From Virgibacillus necropolis (GTDB lineage: Bacteria > Bacillota > Bacilli > Bacillales > Amphibacillaceae): DNA of 64,000 bases. The stretch covers positions 3,410,001-3,474,000 of the forward strand of contig NZ_CP022437.1 of NCBI RefSeq assembly GCF_002224365.1, given 5' to 3'. Of the stretch, positions 8,733 to 17,143 are shown piece by piece (position 1 is the stretch's first letter; every line of letters starts with the position of its first letter). Under the pieces are notes generated by a model that ran no database searches, was not told the origin of the DNA, and saw only the letters and a list, made by a program, of their open reading frames with translations. Position numbers and translations under genes: made by a program.

Positions 8733-9248
8733 GTGGGAATTTTAAGCGGAAATCCGAAAGATGAACCAATGCATTATGGTGAAGTATTCGCAATTTGGAG
8801 TGCCTATTCTATGGCCAAATCACAAGTAGCTGCATATGAGGTCCTTTATAACCATGCTGGAGATAAGGAACTTAAGAAATTCATCAGTGATATGATTCAA
8901 AACATTGTAAAACCAGGAATTGAAGAAACTGAAAAAATGCTTAAGGTGAATGGTGTTGGACTACCACCAACCCCACCGGAACGCGCTGAAGCAAATTCAG
9001 AAGATATACCAGTTGGTGCCCGCATTATGGATCCAGAAATTTCAGCCACCCTTTCTCAAAGTATTGCACAAGGTCTTATTGCGGATAGTACAGCAATTGG
9101 TCAAAGCATCCGAGAGGATATTGCTATGATGTTTGGACAATTCCATAACAAAAAGGTCCAAATGGGTGGGAAATTACTTCAATTGAACAAAGAAAAAGGA
9201 TGGTTAATTCCACCACCATTACATGTTAATAAGACAAAAGAGCAATAG
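8733..9248 (+). CDS. DUF3231 family protein
   Basis: 171 aa, all helical and soluble: a ferritin-like four-helix pattern, with HYGEVFAIWSAYSMAKSQV in the first helix. A Pro-rich linker (GVGLPPTPPERAE) is followed by DIPVGARIMDPEI. This matches single-domain DUF3231 proteins, which are common in spore formers and of unknown function. The start must be GTG at 8733: AGGAGG sits 7 nt upstream, and the ATG two bases earlier runs into a stop after four codons. Own terminator. Confidence 0.85.
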   Translation: MGILSGNPKDEPMHYGEVFAIWSAYSMAKSQVAAYEVLYNHAGDKELKKFISDMIQNIVKPGIEETEKMLKVNGVGLPPTPPERAEANSEDIPVGARIMDPEISATLSQSIAQGLIADSTAIGQSIREDIAMMFGQFHNKKVQMGGKLLQLNKEKGWLIPPPLHVNKTKEQ

Positions 9249-9256
9249 CAAGTTTG

Positions 9257-9300
9257 AAAAAGACCTGTATCACGCAGCTTGATTTGTGATACAGGTTTTA
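9257..9300. terminator. Bidirectional terminator
   Basis: ACCTGTATCAC (9263-9273) pairs perfectly with GTGATACAGGT (9286-9296), flanked by A and T runs. It serves the convergent DUF3231 and acyl-CoA ligase genes. Confidence 0.85.
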
Positions 9301-9303
9301 AAT

Positions 9304-10896
9304 TTAGTTCACCTTCTTCGGCCCATCCCAATGCATTTCCCTTAAACGGAACTTCTGTAGTTTACCTGTTGCAGTTTTTGGTAAGGACTCTACAAACTCA
9401 ATTGCCTTTGGAGCTTTAAAATGAGCCATTTCGGATCGGCAATAAGAAATGACCTCTTCTTCTGTAACTTTTGCATAAGGATGCAATACTATAATCGCCC
9501 TTGGTACTTCACCCCATTTTTCATCAGGCACGGCAATGACAGCCACTTCCATTACATCCGGATGTTTATACAACACCCCTTCCACCTCTGTAGAAGAAAT
9601 ATTTTCGCCACCAGAAATAATTAAGTCCTTCGCTCGATCTTGTATTTCGATAAAGCCATCTGGATAGGTGACCGCCAGATCGCCAGTATGGAACCAACCG
9701 TCTTTGATTGCAGCTGCTGTTTTTTCAGGATCTTTGTAATATCCCTCCATCACCACGTTGCCTCGGGTAATGATTTCTCCCAATTCTTTCCCATTCCAAG
9801 CAACTTCTTCTCCGTCTTGGTGGATGACCTTCGTTTCTCCATTAAAAGCAAGTTCGATACCTTGTCTTGCCTTAATCGTTGCTTGCTCATCAGCTGATTT
9901 TACATCAAATTCTTTTTTCCATTCACAATAAAGAATGAATGGTGACGTTTCGGTCAGACCATAGACATGAATCATATTTAATCCAAGAATTTCTTGTGCC
10001 TTGTTAATGAGCGCTGCAGCTGGAGGAGCTCCTGCAGTTGCCATACGTGGGCGAGTCTTGATATCCATTTCTTTTGCTTTTGGATCATTCACCAGCATAT
10101 TAATAACTGTCGGAGCACCACATAACAAGGTGATATTTTCCTTTTCAAACAAATCAAGAATATGAGAAGGATCGACCTTTCTCAAACAAACATGCGTGCC
10201 GCCAGCTGCCGTAATTGCCCAGACCCCACCCCATCCATTTGCATGAAACATCGGTAAAGTATGGAGGTATACATCATCATGATTAACTCCAAGGTGATAC
10301 ATAAAATTTGCCGCGTTAAGGTAATTACTACGGTGAGTTAGCATCACGCCTTTTGGTTTCGATGTAGTCCCACTCGTATAGTTCAACGTTAAAAGTTGAT
10401 TTTCATCAATTTTGACCTCTGGTAGCATTTCATTTTCTGGAGCATGTTGCAGGAAGGCCTCATAATCTACACCTTTTAAAGAAGTCTCTTGGCCAACTAC
10501 AGATACAGTCACAATTTGATCCAAGGAGAGACTAGCTACGATTTCCTCAATTGGTCCACTAAATTCTTCATCAACAATTAACATTTTCGCATCACTGTGC
10601 TTAATGATGTACTTTAAGTCTTCCGCTGATAAGCGATAATTTAAAGGTACCATTGTAGCACCGAGCTGACAGATTCCATAAAAGCTTTCCAACATATAAT
10701 GGGTATTGGGCAACATTACTGCAACATGATCACCTTTTTGAATACCAGCTTTATGTAAGGCAACAGAAAGCTTGTCTGTTCGTTCACCAAACTCTTTGTA
10801 CGTAAATTGTTTATTTTCATCAATAACAGCTACTTTTTCTGGATAATATTTCACTGCTCTGCGTTTCCAATCAAGCGGGGTTAATGGAGAAAACAT
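9304..10896 (-). CDS. Acyl-CoA ligase (AMP-forming, ANL superfamily)
   Basis: 530 aa, full length for fatty-acyl or aryl CoA ligases. The reaction is acid + ATP + CoA to acyl-CoA + AMP + PPi in the cytosol. Visible ANL motifs: YTSGTTSKPKGVMLTHR (P-loop, about residue 173), YGLTETSP (A5), GWFHTGD (A7), DRAKDLIISGGENIS (A8 hinge) and PKTATGKLQK with the catalytic Lys (A10). The ending REMHWDGPKKVN is typical of the medium/long-chain ligase subgroup close to plant AAE proteins. It stands alone with no beta-oxidation partner, so chain length cannot be inferred. ATG start. Confidence 0.9.
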   Translation of the reverse strand: MFSPLTPLDWKRRAVKYYPEKVAVIDENKQFTYKEFGERTDKLSVALHKAGIQKGDHVAVMLPNTHYMLESFYGICQLGATMVPLNYRLSAEDLKYIIKHSDAKMLIVDEEFSGPIEEIVASLSLDQIVTVSVVGQETSLKGVDYEAFLQHAPENEMLPEVKIDENQLLTLNYTSGTTSKPKGVMLTHRSNYLNAANFMYHLGVNHDDVYLHTLPMFHANGWGGVWAITAAGGTHVCLRKVDPSHILDLFEKENITLLCGAPTVINMLVNDPKAKEMDIKTRPRMATAGAPPAAALINKAQEILGLNMIHVYGLTETSPFILYCEWKKEFDVKSADEQATIKARQGIELAFNGETKVIHQDGEEVAWNGKELGEIITRGNVVMEGYYKDPEKTAAAIKDGWFHTGDLAVTYPDGFIEIQDRAKDLIISGGENISSTEVEGVLYKHPDVMEVAVIAVPDEKWGEVPRAIIVLHPYAKVTEEEVISYCRSEMAHFKAPKAIEFVESLPKTATGKLQKFRLREMHWDGPKKVN

Positions 10897-11029
10897 GCGT
10901 TTACCACTCCTTATTATTTATTAGATCTATTGCAATGATGAAATATCTAAATATTTAGTCTTATTATATAAAGTAATATACTCAAGCCTGTTTTACAAGT
11001 GAAATGATTGCTATACTTACGTGAATTTA

Positions 11030-11059
11030 AAAGAGCTTGGAAATTTTCCAAGCTTTTTT
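11030..11059. terminator. Terminator downstream of amt
   Basis: AGCTTGGAAA and TTTCCAAGCT form a 10-bp stem with T/A runs on both sides. It is 3' of amt on the minus strand. Confidence 0.75.
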
Positions 11060-11126
11060 ATAGCAAATTCTATGTTAAACATTATGTTAGTTACAAAATA
11101 TTACGAATAACCAGGAAAAGTTCTTG

Positions 11127-12494
11127 TCAGCTTGGTTTCCCTAAGCTATTTAAACGGGTTGCCAGATCACTACCTATTGACTTGCCATAAAGAGGTTCTG
11201 TCTCACTAGTTAGTAAAGTTTCTTTTAATTCATAAGCATTGGAACCATGCTCGGCAAAATCCAAACCAGCAATTTCGTCCTCTTTAGAAACCCGGATAGA
11301 AGACGCTTTGTTGATCGCGTATGTGAATGAACCAACAGTAAGCATTGTCCAAACGATAACTGCTACTACACCGACTAACTGAGTCAAAAATAGGTCTGGG
11401 CCGCCACCGTAGAATAGTCCGCCTCCTCCAGCAACATCAAATAATCCAACTGCAAGCGTACCCCATATTCCACAGATTCCATGAACGCCTATTGCTCCCA
11501 CAGGGTCATCGATTTTAGCTTTTGTTTCGAGAAAACGAATTCCTTCAACAAGAATAACGCCAGATACCAAGCCGATAATAATGGAACCACCAAGTGATAC
11601 ATTCGCACAACCCGCAGTAATCCCAACTAGTCCGCCCAATACACCATTGAGCGAGAGAGACGGGTCAATTTTATTGAACCGTAGTTTCGTGTAAAAAGCC
11701 GCTGCAACAAGGGAAGCAGAAGTAGAAAGTAAAGTTGCTGCAACAACTCTTGGTACTAGACTAGGATCTGCTGCAAGCGTACTACCGCCATTAAACCCGA
11801 ACCAACCTAACCATAGAATGAATACACCAAGTGCTCCTAATGGAATATTATGTCCAGGAATTGCGTTGATTTTTTTACCGCTGTATTTTCCAATACGTGG
11901 TCCAAGAATTAACACTACTGTCAACGCACCAACAGCGCCGGTCAAGTGAACAACCGATGAACCAGCGAAATCAACAAAACCTAATTGGGCTAACCATCCA
12001 CCATTCCATACCCAGTGTCCGACCACAGGATAAATAACGGCAGTCATGGCAATCGTAATTATGATATAGCTGCTTAATTTTATTCTTTCTGCAACAGCAC
12101 CTGAGATGATAGTCGCACATGTCGCTGCAAATACGGCTTGGAAAACAAAGAAATCAATATCTGCACGGCCACGGAGTAAAAACCCGTCTATACCAAAAAA
12201 GCCACCTGCAGATGTACCAAACATAAGACCAAATCCAATAACGAAATATAACAATGTTGCTAAACTAATAGTTAAAAAGTTTTTCATCAAGATATTTAAT
12301 GAATTCTTTGCTCTTGTGAAACCCGATTCTACCATTGCAAATCCGGCATGCATGAAAAACACTAAAAACGCAGCAAGCATAACCCATACCAAGTTAATCG
12401 ATAATTCCAGTGATTCTGTTGTCGGGGTTGCTGCATATGTTGGGGTTGCTATAGCTGAAAAAAGAATTAATAAAAAACCAGTTTTCTTAAACAT
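11127..12494 (-). CDS. amt: Ammonium transporter Amt
   Basis: 455 aa with an N-terminal signal (MFKKTGFLLILFSAIATPTYA) and eleven membrane helices. Amt hallmarks include HAGFAMVESGFTRAKNSLNI, AERIKLSSYI, the pore histidine segments DFAGSSVVHLTGAVGAL and GAIGVHGICGIWGTLAVGLF, and GWFGFNGGS. It moves NH4+/NH3 across the membrane when ammonium is scarce. The C-terminal cytosolic tail (GLDFAEHGSNAYEL) is the segment that contacts P-II proteins. It lies 24 bp downstream of glnK in the same operon. ATG start with an AAGGAGG site. Confidence 0.95.
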   Translation of the reverse strand: MFKKTGFLLILFSAIATPTYAATPTTESLELSINLVWVMLAAFLVFFMHAGFAMVESGFTRAKNSLNILMKNFLTISLATLLYFVIGFGLMFGTSAGGFFGIDGFLLRGRADIDFFVFQAVFAATCATIISGAVAERIKLSSYIIITIAMTAVIYPVVGHWVWNGGWLAQLGFVDFAGSSVVHLTGAVGALTVVLILGPRIGKYSGKKINAIPGHNIPLGALGVFILWLGWFGFNGGSTLAADPSLVPRVVAATLLSTSASLVAAAFYTKLRFNKIDPSLSLNGVLGGLVGITAGCANVSLGGSIIIGLVSGVILVEGIRFLETKAKIDDPVGAIGVHGICGIWGTLAVGLFDVAGGGGLFYGGGPDLFLTQLVGVVAVIVWTMLTVGSFTYAINKASSIRVSKEDEIAGLDFAEHGSNAYELKETLLTSETEPLYGKSIGSDLATRLNSLGKPS

Positions 12495-12518
12495 TATTAA
12501 TTTCCTCCTTGAAAAAAA

Positions 12519-12860
12519 TTATAAAACTGCATCTTTACCACGCTCACCTGTACGGATTCTAATTGTATCTTCCACAGGATAAACAAATATTTTTCCATCG
12601 CCAACACTTCCTGTACCACATGCTTCAATAATTAAATCAACAATTTCATCTAATTGTTCGGCTTCCACAACCATTTCCACTTTTATCTTTGGAACAAGTT
12701 GTATCTCGAACGTTGTACCACGAAAAACACCTTTTTGCCCTTTTTGTTTTCCAGTTCCCGCAGCTTCTGTTACTGTCAATCCCCCAATACCGATTGAGGA
12801 TAGTTTATTACGTAACGTTTGAAATTTATCTGGACGAATAATGGCTTCAATTTTTTTCAT
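12519..12860 (-). CDS. glnK: P-II nitrogen regulatory protein (GlnK/GlnB type)
   Basis: 113 aa. MKKIEAIIRPDKFQTL begins the first beta-alpha-beta unit; GTGKQKGQKG and the T-loop follow; TGSVGDGKIFVYPVEDTIRI and RTGERG form the ATP/2-oxoglutarate site. P-II trimers block the Amt pore at high nitrogen. T-loop position 51, the Tyr uridylylated in proteobacteria, is Phe here (RGTTFEI), so uridylylation is not possible. The start is ATG at 12860, after GAAAGGGGG; a longer upstream reading would cross the promoter and the GlnR/TnrA box. First gene of the glnK-amt operon. Confidence 0.95.
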   Translation of the reverse strand: MKKIEAIIRPDKFQTLRNKLSSIGIGGLTVTEAAGTGKQKGQKGVFRGTTFEIQLVPKIKVEMVVEAEQLDEIVDLIIEACGTGSVGDGKIFVYPVEDTIRIRTGERGKDAVL

Positions 12861-12880
12861 TTCTTTCCCCCTTTCTTTTA

Positions 12881-12897
12881 TGTAAGGTTTTCTTACA
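12881..12897. promoter_or_regulatory. GlnR/TnrA box
   Basis: TGTAAGGTTTTCTTACA matches the consensus TGTNAN7TNACA at every fixed position. It lies between the predicted transcription start (about 12909) and the glnK ribosome-binding site. A site downstream of the start fits repression (GlnR-like) better than TnrA activation, which is usually centred near -50. Confidence 0.8.
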
Positions 12898-12915
12898 TAA
12901 AATGTTATGTTTACT

Positions 12916-12944
12916 ATCATAGATTGTAGAAGTTAATTATGCAA
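12916..12944 (-). promoter_or_regulatory. Sigma-A promoter of glnK-amt
   Basis: On the minus strand TTGCAT (12939-12944) and TATGAT (12916-12921) are separated by exactly 17 nt. Confidence 0.65.
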
Positions 12945-12976
12945 GTGTTTTTGCTAAATTTTTAGAATATTTTAGT

Positions 12977-12990
12977 GGTAAGCGTTTTCA
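12977..12990. promoter_or_regulatory. Possible CcpA (cre) site
   Basis: GGTAAGCGTTTTCA matches TGWAARCGYTWWCA at 13 of 14 positions. It lies about 60-75 bp upstream of the glnK-amt -10 hexamer. Confidence 0.35.
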
Positions 12991-13112
12991 ATTATAAGAA
13001 GGGTTTACTGTTGTTAGTTGCAATTACAAAGATTTACTTAACTTTGCTTATGAACGTGGAATAACGGAGACACAAACATTGAATGGGAGCTTGGGTAAGT
13101 ACCAGATTTAAC

Positions 13113-13155
13113 CAAAAAAGATGCCATACACGTGGTACCGAGTGTATGGCATCAT
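13113..13155 (-). terminator. Terminator of the gluconate-dehydrogenase-type operon
   Basis: GATGCCATACAC (13120-13131) pairs perfectly with GTGTATGGCATC (13142-13153). On the minus strand the stem is followed by CTTTTTT. Confidence 0.8.
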
Positions 13156-13169
13156 GCGGTTATTGTAGT

Positions 13170-14906
13170 TTACGCTAGTTTGTTACTACTTTCCCTTTTT
13201 ACAAGCTGGCCTTTCTGTTCTCTATATTTTAAGATGCCTTCCGCTGCTCGGTATGCTAGAGCACCCACTGTTCCTGTTGGATTATAGCCTCCATTGTGAG
13301 CGAATGCAGAAGCTCCGATAACAAATACATTATCCACGTCCCACATTTGTAAATAATTATTCAGTGCGGAGGTCTCAGGGTCTGCTCCCATGATCACTCC
13401 GCCAGTAATATGGTCATTTTGAGCAGGAACGATATCAAAGTGTTCCGTTAACTCCTTAGGTTCTACAACTTCAGCACCCATCTCAGTTAAGATTTCTGCA
13501 CATCTTGCCGTGATATATTTATATAATGCTTGGTCCTGCTTCGTAAAATCATACGTCATTCGGAGCAATGGATTTCCATATGCATCTTTATATGTTGGAT
13601 CAAGACTTAAATAATTGTTTCTGTGCGGCATGGAAGCACCTTGTGAAGTTACTGGTATCGAACGGTTAAACCATTTAATGGATTCTGCTTTAAACTCTTT
13701 TCCCCATCTCGGGGTACCACTTGGAGCTCCATTTTCGTTAATCGGCCTTTTCCCAAGCTGTTTCATTGTAATCGATCCACCATGGATGAAGTCTAAATCC
13801 GAATGGTCAAAGTTATCGTTGTTATAATCATCCAACGTGGTTCCAAGAGACCCTGCCCCCATAGCTGCATTGAACCTTTCCTTAAAGAAACCCGTTGCAA
13901 CTGCAGTAATTTGATAACAATAATTTTTCCCGATTACACCAGTACCTGTTTCTGGATTATATGGACGTCCAAGCTCAGATTGTAACAGTAACCGTGTGTT
14001 GTTCAAGGTATAACTTGTTAACACAACAACATCTGCTAGCTGATCAAATTCTTCACCTGTTTGGACATCTACGTACCTGACACCTGTTGCTTTGTTCCCA
14101 TCATGGATAATCCCTGTTACATTTGCATGCGTCCTTAGTTCAAAGTTTCCAGTTTTTAAGGCTGTAGGAATAACGGTTACATTTGGTGAAGACTTTGCCC
14201 CATACTCACAGCCAAATTTTTCACAAAAACCACAATACTGGCATTGGTTTAAAGTTTGGCCATCTGGGTTTTTGTACACTTCCGATATATTAGCAGATGG
14301 CTGACGAAATGGATGAAGCTTTAATTTTTTGGCAGCCTCCATATAGCGATCGAGAATTGGTGTACTTTTCATTGGTGGGGTTGGATATTCTTCTGTTCGT
14401 TCAGGTCTTAATGGATTTAGCTCCCCACTTGTTCCAGCCATTTTTTCAAACTGATGATAATACGGTGCTAGCTCATCGTACGTGATGCCCCAATCTTGAA
14501 GCGTATATTCTTTCGGAAGCTTATTTTTACCATATTTCTTATCTGTCATCGATTTAATTTCAAAATCATAAGGAGAGAAAAACCATGTATCCCCATTCCA
14601 ATGAGCTCCTGCCCCACCTACACCCGTACCAATAAGAAACGCGCCATACTGACGCATAGGTAATGCCTGTTCATTGAGGCTATTTCGAAACGTTATTGTT
14701 TCTTTCGAAAGATCTTGCATCAATTCATATCGAATAGCATAGCGATATTCATCATGAACCATTTGAAAATCTTCAGTTGTTCTTTCTTCCCCCCGTTCAA
14801 GGCCAACGACTTTCAGACCTGCCTTCGTGAGCTCAGAAGCAATAATACCCCCTGCCCAGCCAACACCAACCGTTACTACATCTACTTTATTTAATTTTTT
14901 CGCCAC
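13170..14906 (-). CDS. GMC-type flavoprotein dehydrogenase subunit (gluconate/sugar dehydrogenase-like)
   Basis: 578 aa. The N-terminal Rossmann segment VVTVGVGWAGG binds FAD. A GTGVGGAGAHWNG stretch follows at about 92, and the C-terminal GMC domain ends with GASAFAHNGGYNPTGTVGAL, including the catalytic-type His-Asn region. At about residue 217-230 there is a Cys cluster, NQCQYCGFCEKFGC. Related FAD glucose and gluconate dehydrogenases carry a 3Fe-4S cluster in this region, which would pass electrons outward. The substrate is a sugar or sugar acid by family; its identity is not visible. It is second in a two-gene operon, 25 bp behind subunit 3. Confidence 0.88.
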   Translation of the reverse strand: MAKKLNKVDVVTVGVGWAGGIIASELTKAGLKVVGLERGEERTTEDFQMVHDEYRYAIRYELMQDLSKETITFRNSLNEQALPMRQYGAFLIGTGVGGAGAHWNGDTWFFSPYDFEIKSMTDKKYGKNKLPKEYTLQDWGITYDELAPYYHQFEKMAGTSGELNPLRPERTEEYPTPPMKSTPILDRYMEAAKKLKLHPFRQPSANISEVYKNPDGQTLNQCQYCGFCEKFGCEYGAKSSPNVTVIPTALKTGNFELRTHANVTGIIHDGNKATGVRYVDVQTGEEFDQLADVVVLTSYTLNNTRLLLQSELGRPYNPETGTGVIGKNYCYQITAVATGFFKERFNAAMGAGSLGTTLDDYNNDNFDHSDLDFIHGGSITMKQLGKRPINENGAPSGTPRWGKEFKAESIKWFNRSIPVTSQGASMPHRNNYLSLDPTYKDAYGNPLLRMTYDFTKQDQALYKYITARCAEILTEMGAEVVEPKELTEHFDIVPAQNDHITGGVIMGADPETSALNNYLQMWDVDNVFVIGASAFAHNGGYNPTGTVGALAYRAAEGILKYREQKGQLVKRESSNKLA

Positions 14907-14931
14907 AGTAATCCTCCCAATCTATAAGTTT

Positions 14932-15675
14932 TTATGAAAGATGATCCCTTAAAGACTTTGGTTTCATTTCGATAAACTTTTCACTTCCGATTTTGTTTAA
15001 ATAAGTCATCTGGCTACCAGGAAAGTTCTTCATTTTCCATGCTTCCATGTCTGCATTACCACCATATAGCGGATCTGCGTATGCCCCAGAAATCGTCGCT
15101 GTTCGTAGCATTTCAAAAAAGTATGCTGAACTAACATGTTTCAGCTTAACTTCATCATTCTCGAATTTCTTTAAAATCTCGTCTTGTTGTTCTCCTTCCA
15201 AATCAATAAAGGAAGCATCGTAATTCGATTTACTCTCTTGTTCCATTGCTCGAATCCCTGCCATAAAAACGTCATGTCGTTTCAGCGGTGTCTGGTACCC
15301 TTGATAATCTGTTCCAGAGAAGAAAGGGCCCTTCATATACTCCCTTTCATTATGGCCGTAAGCTCCAGCCAGTTCGTGGTCGATAAAATATGGAACACCT
15401 AACTGGATTGCCCCAGCACCATTTTCATCTTTAGGGTAAATTCGCTCTGTCGCTGCACTAAGTATTTGGAAATCTGATTGCCTAGTAAAATACATTAAAG
15501 CACGATTAAAATTAGATTCCTTCGAAGAACCTGTAGATGGTTGCTCTGTTTCGCCGAAATAATTTGTACCAATAATAGATCCTAGTATCCCTCCACCGAT
15601 CAAACCACCAGCTGCATAGCTTGAATTCCGGATAAACTTTCGGCGTGACATATTTGATTTTGATTTTTCATCCAC
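14932..15675 (-). CDS. Gluconate 2-dehydrogenase subunit 3-like protein, Tat-exported
   Basis: 247 aa. The N-terminus has a twin-arginine signal (MSRRKFIRNSSYAAGGLIGG), with RR in SRRKFI and a long apolar stretch. The rest (for example ERIYPKDENGAGAIQLGVPY and FFEMLRTATISGAYADP) matches the small subunit of membrane gluconate dehydrogenases, which escorts the FAD subunit through the Tat pore. The start is GTG at 15675, with AAGGAGG 8 nt upstream. It is first in the operon with the GMC subunit. The usual third partner, a cytochrome c subunit, is absent here. Confidence 0.87.
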   Translation of the reverse strand: MDEKSKSNMSRRKFIRNSSYAAGGLIGGGILGSIIGTNYFGETEQPSTGSSKESNFNRALMYFTRQSDFQILSAATERIYPKDENGAGAIQLGVPYFIDHELAGAYGHNEREYMKGPFFSGTDYQGYQTPLKRHDVFMAGIRAMEQESKSNYDASFIDLEGEQQDEILKKFENDEVKLKHVSSAYFFEMLRTATISGAYADPLYGGNADMEAWKMKNFPGSQMTYLNKIGSEKFIEMKPKSLRDHLS

Positions 15676-15769
15676 CTTCCGTTCCTCCTTCCATATTTTT
15701 TTAATAATTATCTCCTATTATTTCCATCATCAAAGATATTAAACTCATACAATTCTTTTCTACCCAAGC

Positions 15770-15802
15770 AAAAAAAGCCCCATCAACTTAAGATGGAAGG
15801 CT
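15770..15802 (-). terminator. Orphan terminator-like hairpin
   Basis: On the minus strand AGCC(TT)CCATC and GATGG(GG)CT pair, followed by seven T residues. It lies upstream of the subunit-3 gene with no minus-strand gene ending just before it, so it could be a leader attenuator or serve a lost gene. Confidence 0.5.
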
Positions 15803-15917
15803 CTAAATACTGAAACATTTTTATCTATTACCATAGGCAAAACAATCATTTATTGGATGATTGTACCCGCTATAAGAAGTAACGAATAGACTGATGTATA
15901 GGAAAGGAGGTTTGCGG

Positions 15918-16310
15918 ATGTCTTCTTATAATCCAAATAACCCGAATCGGCAGCAAGCTTATCATCATAACCAGAGGGCGGATTTCCACAATAATGGCCA
16001 TGTTAGGCTACAAGAATCAAGCACGCATCATGGTGACATATACGGATCAAGTATGCCTCAGGAGTATACGTCCCCAGAACAACAAAGAACTGTTTACGGT
16101 GATACTTATTCACCCTATCCAACTAGTTCCTATCATGATGCCCCTGATATAGAATATATGTCCCAAATGATTATCAATCTCGAGAATCAACTGGAAAGGC
16201 TTACTAGATTGATTGCACAAAACAATCAATTGTTACAATCGATGCATGATCAGGAAGATACCAAATGCGTACGGGGTAATGGCGGTGGAGCAGTTATTGT
16301 ACGGATGTAA
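15918..16310 (+). CDS. Asn/Gln/His/Tyr-rich protein, possibly spore-coat-associated
   Basis: 130 aa. The first 85 residues are low-complexity and rich in Asn, Gln, His, Tyr, Ser and Pro (MSSYNPNNPNRQQAYHHNQR). Then comes a helix with a coiled-coil look (YMSQMIINLENQLERLTRLI, to about 115) and a Gly-rich end. The composition resembles spore coat proteins and the coiled-coil segment recalls GerPC-type proteins, but no family is recognised. The ATG at 15918 has AAAGGAGG 7 nt upstream; an ATG 24 nt earlier has no site. Own terminator. Confidence 0.65.
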   Translation: MSSYNPNNPNRQQAYHHNQRADFHNNGHVRLQESSTHHGDIYGSSMPQEYTSPEQQRTVYGDTYSPYPTSSYHDAPDIEYMSQMIINLENQLERLTRLIAQNNQLLQSMHDQEDTKCVRGNGGGAVIVRM

Positions 16311-16318
16311 ATAGTATA

Positions 16319-16356
16319 GGGTGACTAGTGACTACACAGTCGCTCATCACCCTTTT
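16319..16356 (+). terminator. Terminator after the Asn/Gln-rich gene
   Basis: GGGTGA pairs with TCACCC, with an inner AGTGACT/AGTCGCT pairing, followed by TTTT. From here to 16689 I see no gene with a ribosome-binding site. One frame (16328-16492) stays open for 54 codons without any start signal and may be a relic. Confidence 0.6.
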
Positions 16357-16689
16357 AACCGACCAAGCCATCCAACATCTAGCGGTAAATTTTGAAATTG
16401 TGACGTTTTTATCAAAAACAATGAGAACACATTTTTATGTACTAGTAGAGGAGTTTTTTCAAACCTTTACGAAAAAGGAACTTGCATTATAAATCTACGA
16501 AAAGTACGGAAGTTGTGGCGTTATTAGCGGACAGTAGAGAACAAGTTGAGTACTGTGAAACATTATCTACCTTACATACCGTATGATACGGATCTTATTG
16601 AACCAGGAAATTTTATGGAATGAGCTTGAATAATCTCCAAGCACTTTATTTTATGATGAAGAGTCAAGCCTGTATCCAAAATCAATAAG

Positions 16690-16720
16690 TTTGTTTTGTT
16701 GACCTAATCAACAAAACAAA
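16690..16720. repeat. Perfect 13-bp inverted repeat
   Basis: TTTGTTTTGTTGA (16690-16702) and TCAACAAAACAAA (16708-16720) are exact reverse complements around CCTAA. The repeat lies 60 bp upstream of the first tiny membrane-peptide gene. The AT-rich arms and the lack of a T run fit an operator better than a terminator. Confidence 0.6.
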
Positions 16721-16779
16721 TTATATTATTAGTAAGGGTATGATAATGCCCTACCCCTTTATGAAAGGGGGTGATAATA

Positions 16780-16938
16780 GTGGATGAGATTATACTTCTA
16801 ACGGCTATTGTAAGTCTTGTTACGGCAGTAGTTGGACTTGTTACCTCGGTTGTAACAACCCGTCGAGATTTGCGTAGACGAAAAGAAAAGAATCCTTCTC
16901 CGACTCAACCGGAAAAAGATTCTAACAAAAACACCTAG
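16780..16938 (+). CDS. 52-aa single-helix membrane peptide
   Basis: MDEIILLTAIVSLVTAVVGL begins one hydrophobic helix (about residues 4-26), followed by TTRRDLRRRKEK and a polar Pro/Lys/Asn tail. The short acidic head, helix and strongly basic flank resemble type I toxin peptides and small regulatory membrane proteins; no exact family is recognised. GTG start with AAAGGGGGTGA immediately upstream. That ribosome-binding site sits in the 3' arm of a small hairpin (ACCCCTTT-ATG-AAAGGGG), so translation may be gated. A partial second copy of its 3' half lies at 17412-17463. Confidence 0.6.
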   Translation: MDEIILLTAIVSLVTAVVGLVTSVVTTRRDLRRRKEKNPSPTQPEKDSNKNT

Positions 16939-17023
16939 AAGGAAGGGGGAAGCCCCTTTCTTCACCACTATTATATTCATATCATACCTTTAATATTCTA
17001 AATTTGTCAAGGAGTTGAGATTC

Positions 17024-17119
17024 GTGCAAGCTGCTGCCTTTATTATTTCCATTGCCTCTATTTTAATAAGTTTTACAACATTAGCTATTATATCTAAGAG
17101 GAAAAGGAGAAATAACTAG
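17024..17119 (+). CDS. 31-aa single-helix membrane peptide
   Basis: MQAAAFIISIASILISFTTL continues to LAIISKRKRRNN: one membrane helix with a basic tail, the same plan as the 52-aa peptide upstream. GTG start; AAGGAG lies 9 nt before it. Between the two peptide genes is a hairpin (GAAGGAAGGGG/CCCCTTTCTTC, 16938-16963) with a weak T run. The gene is 24 bp upstream of the helix-turn-helix gene and probably shares its transcript. The length is near the detection limit, but a good ribosome-binding site and the matching layout support it. Confidence 0.5.
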   Translation: MQAAAFIISIASILISFTTLAIISKRKRRNN

Positions 17120-17143
17120 AATAAAAATTTGAGGTGAACCTGT

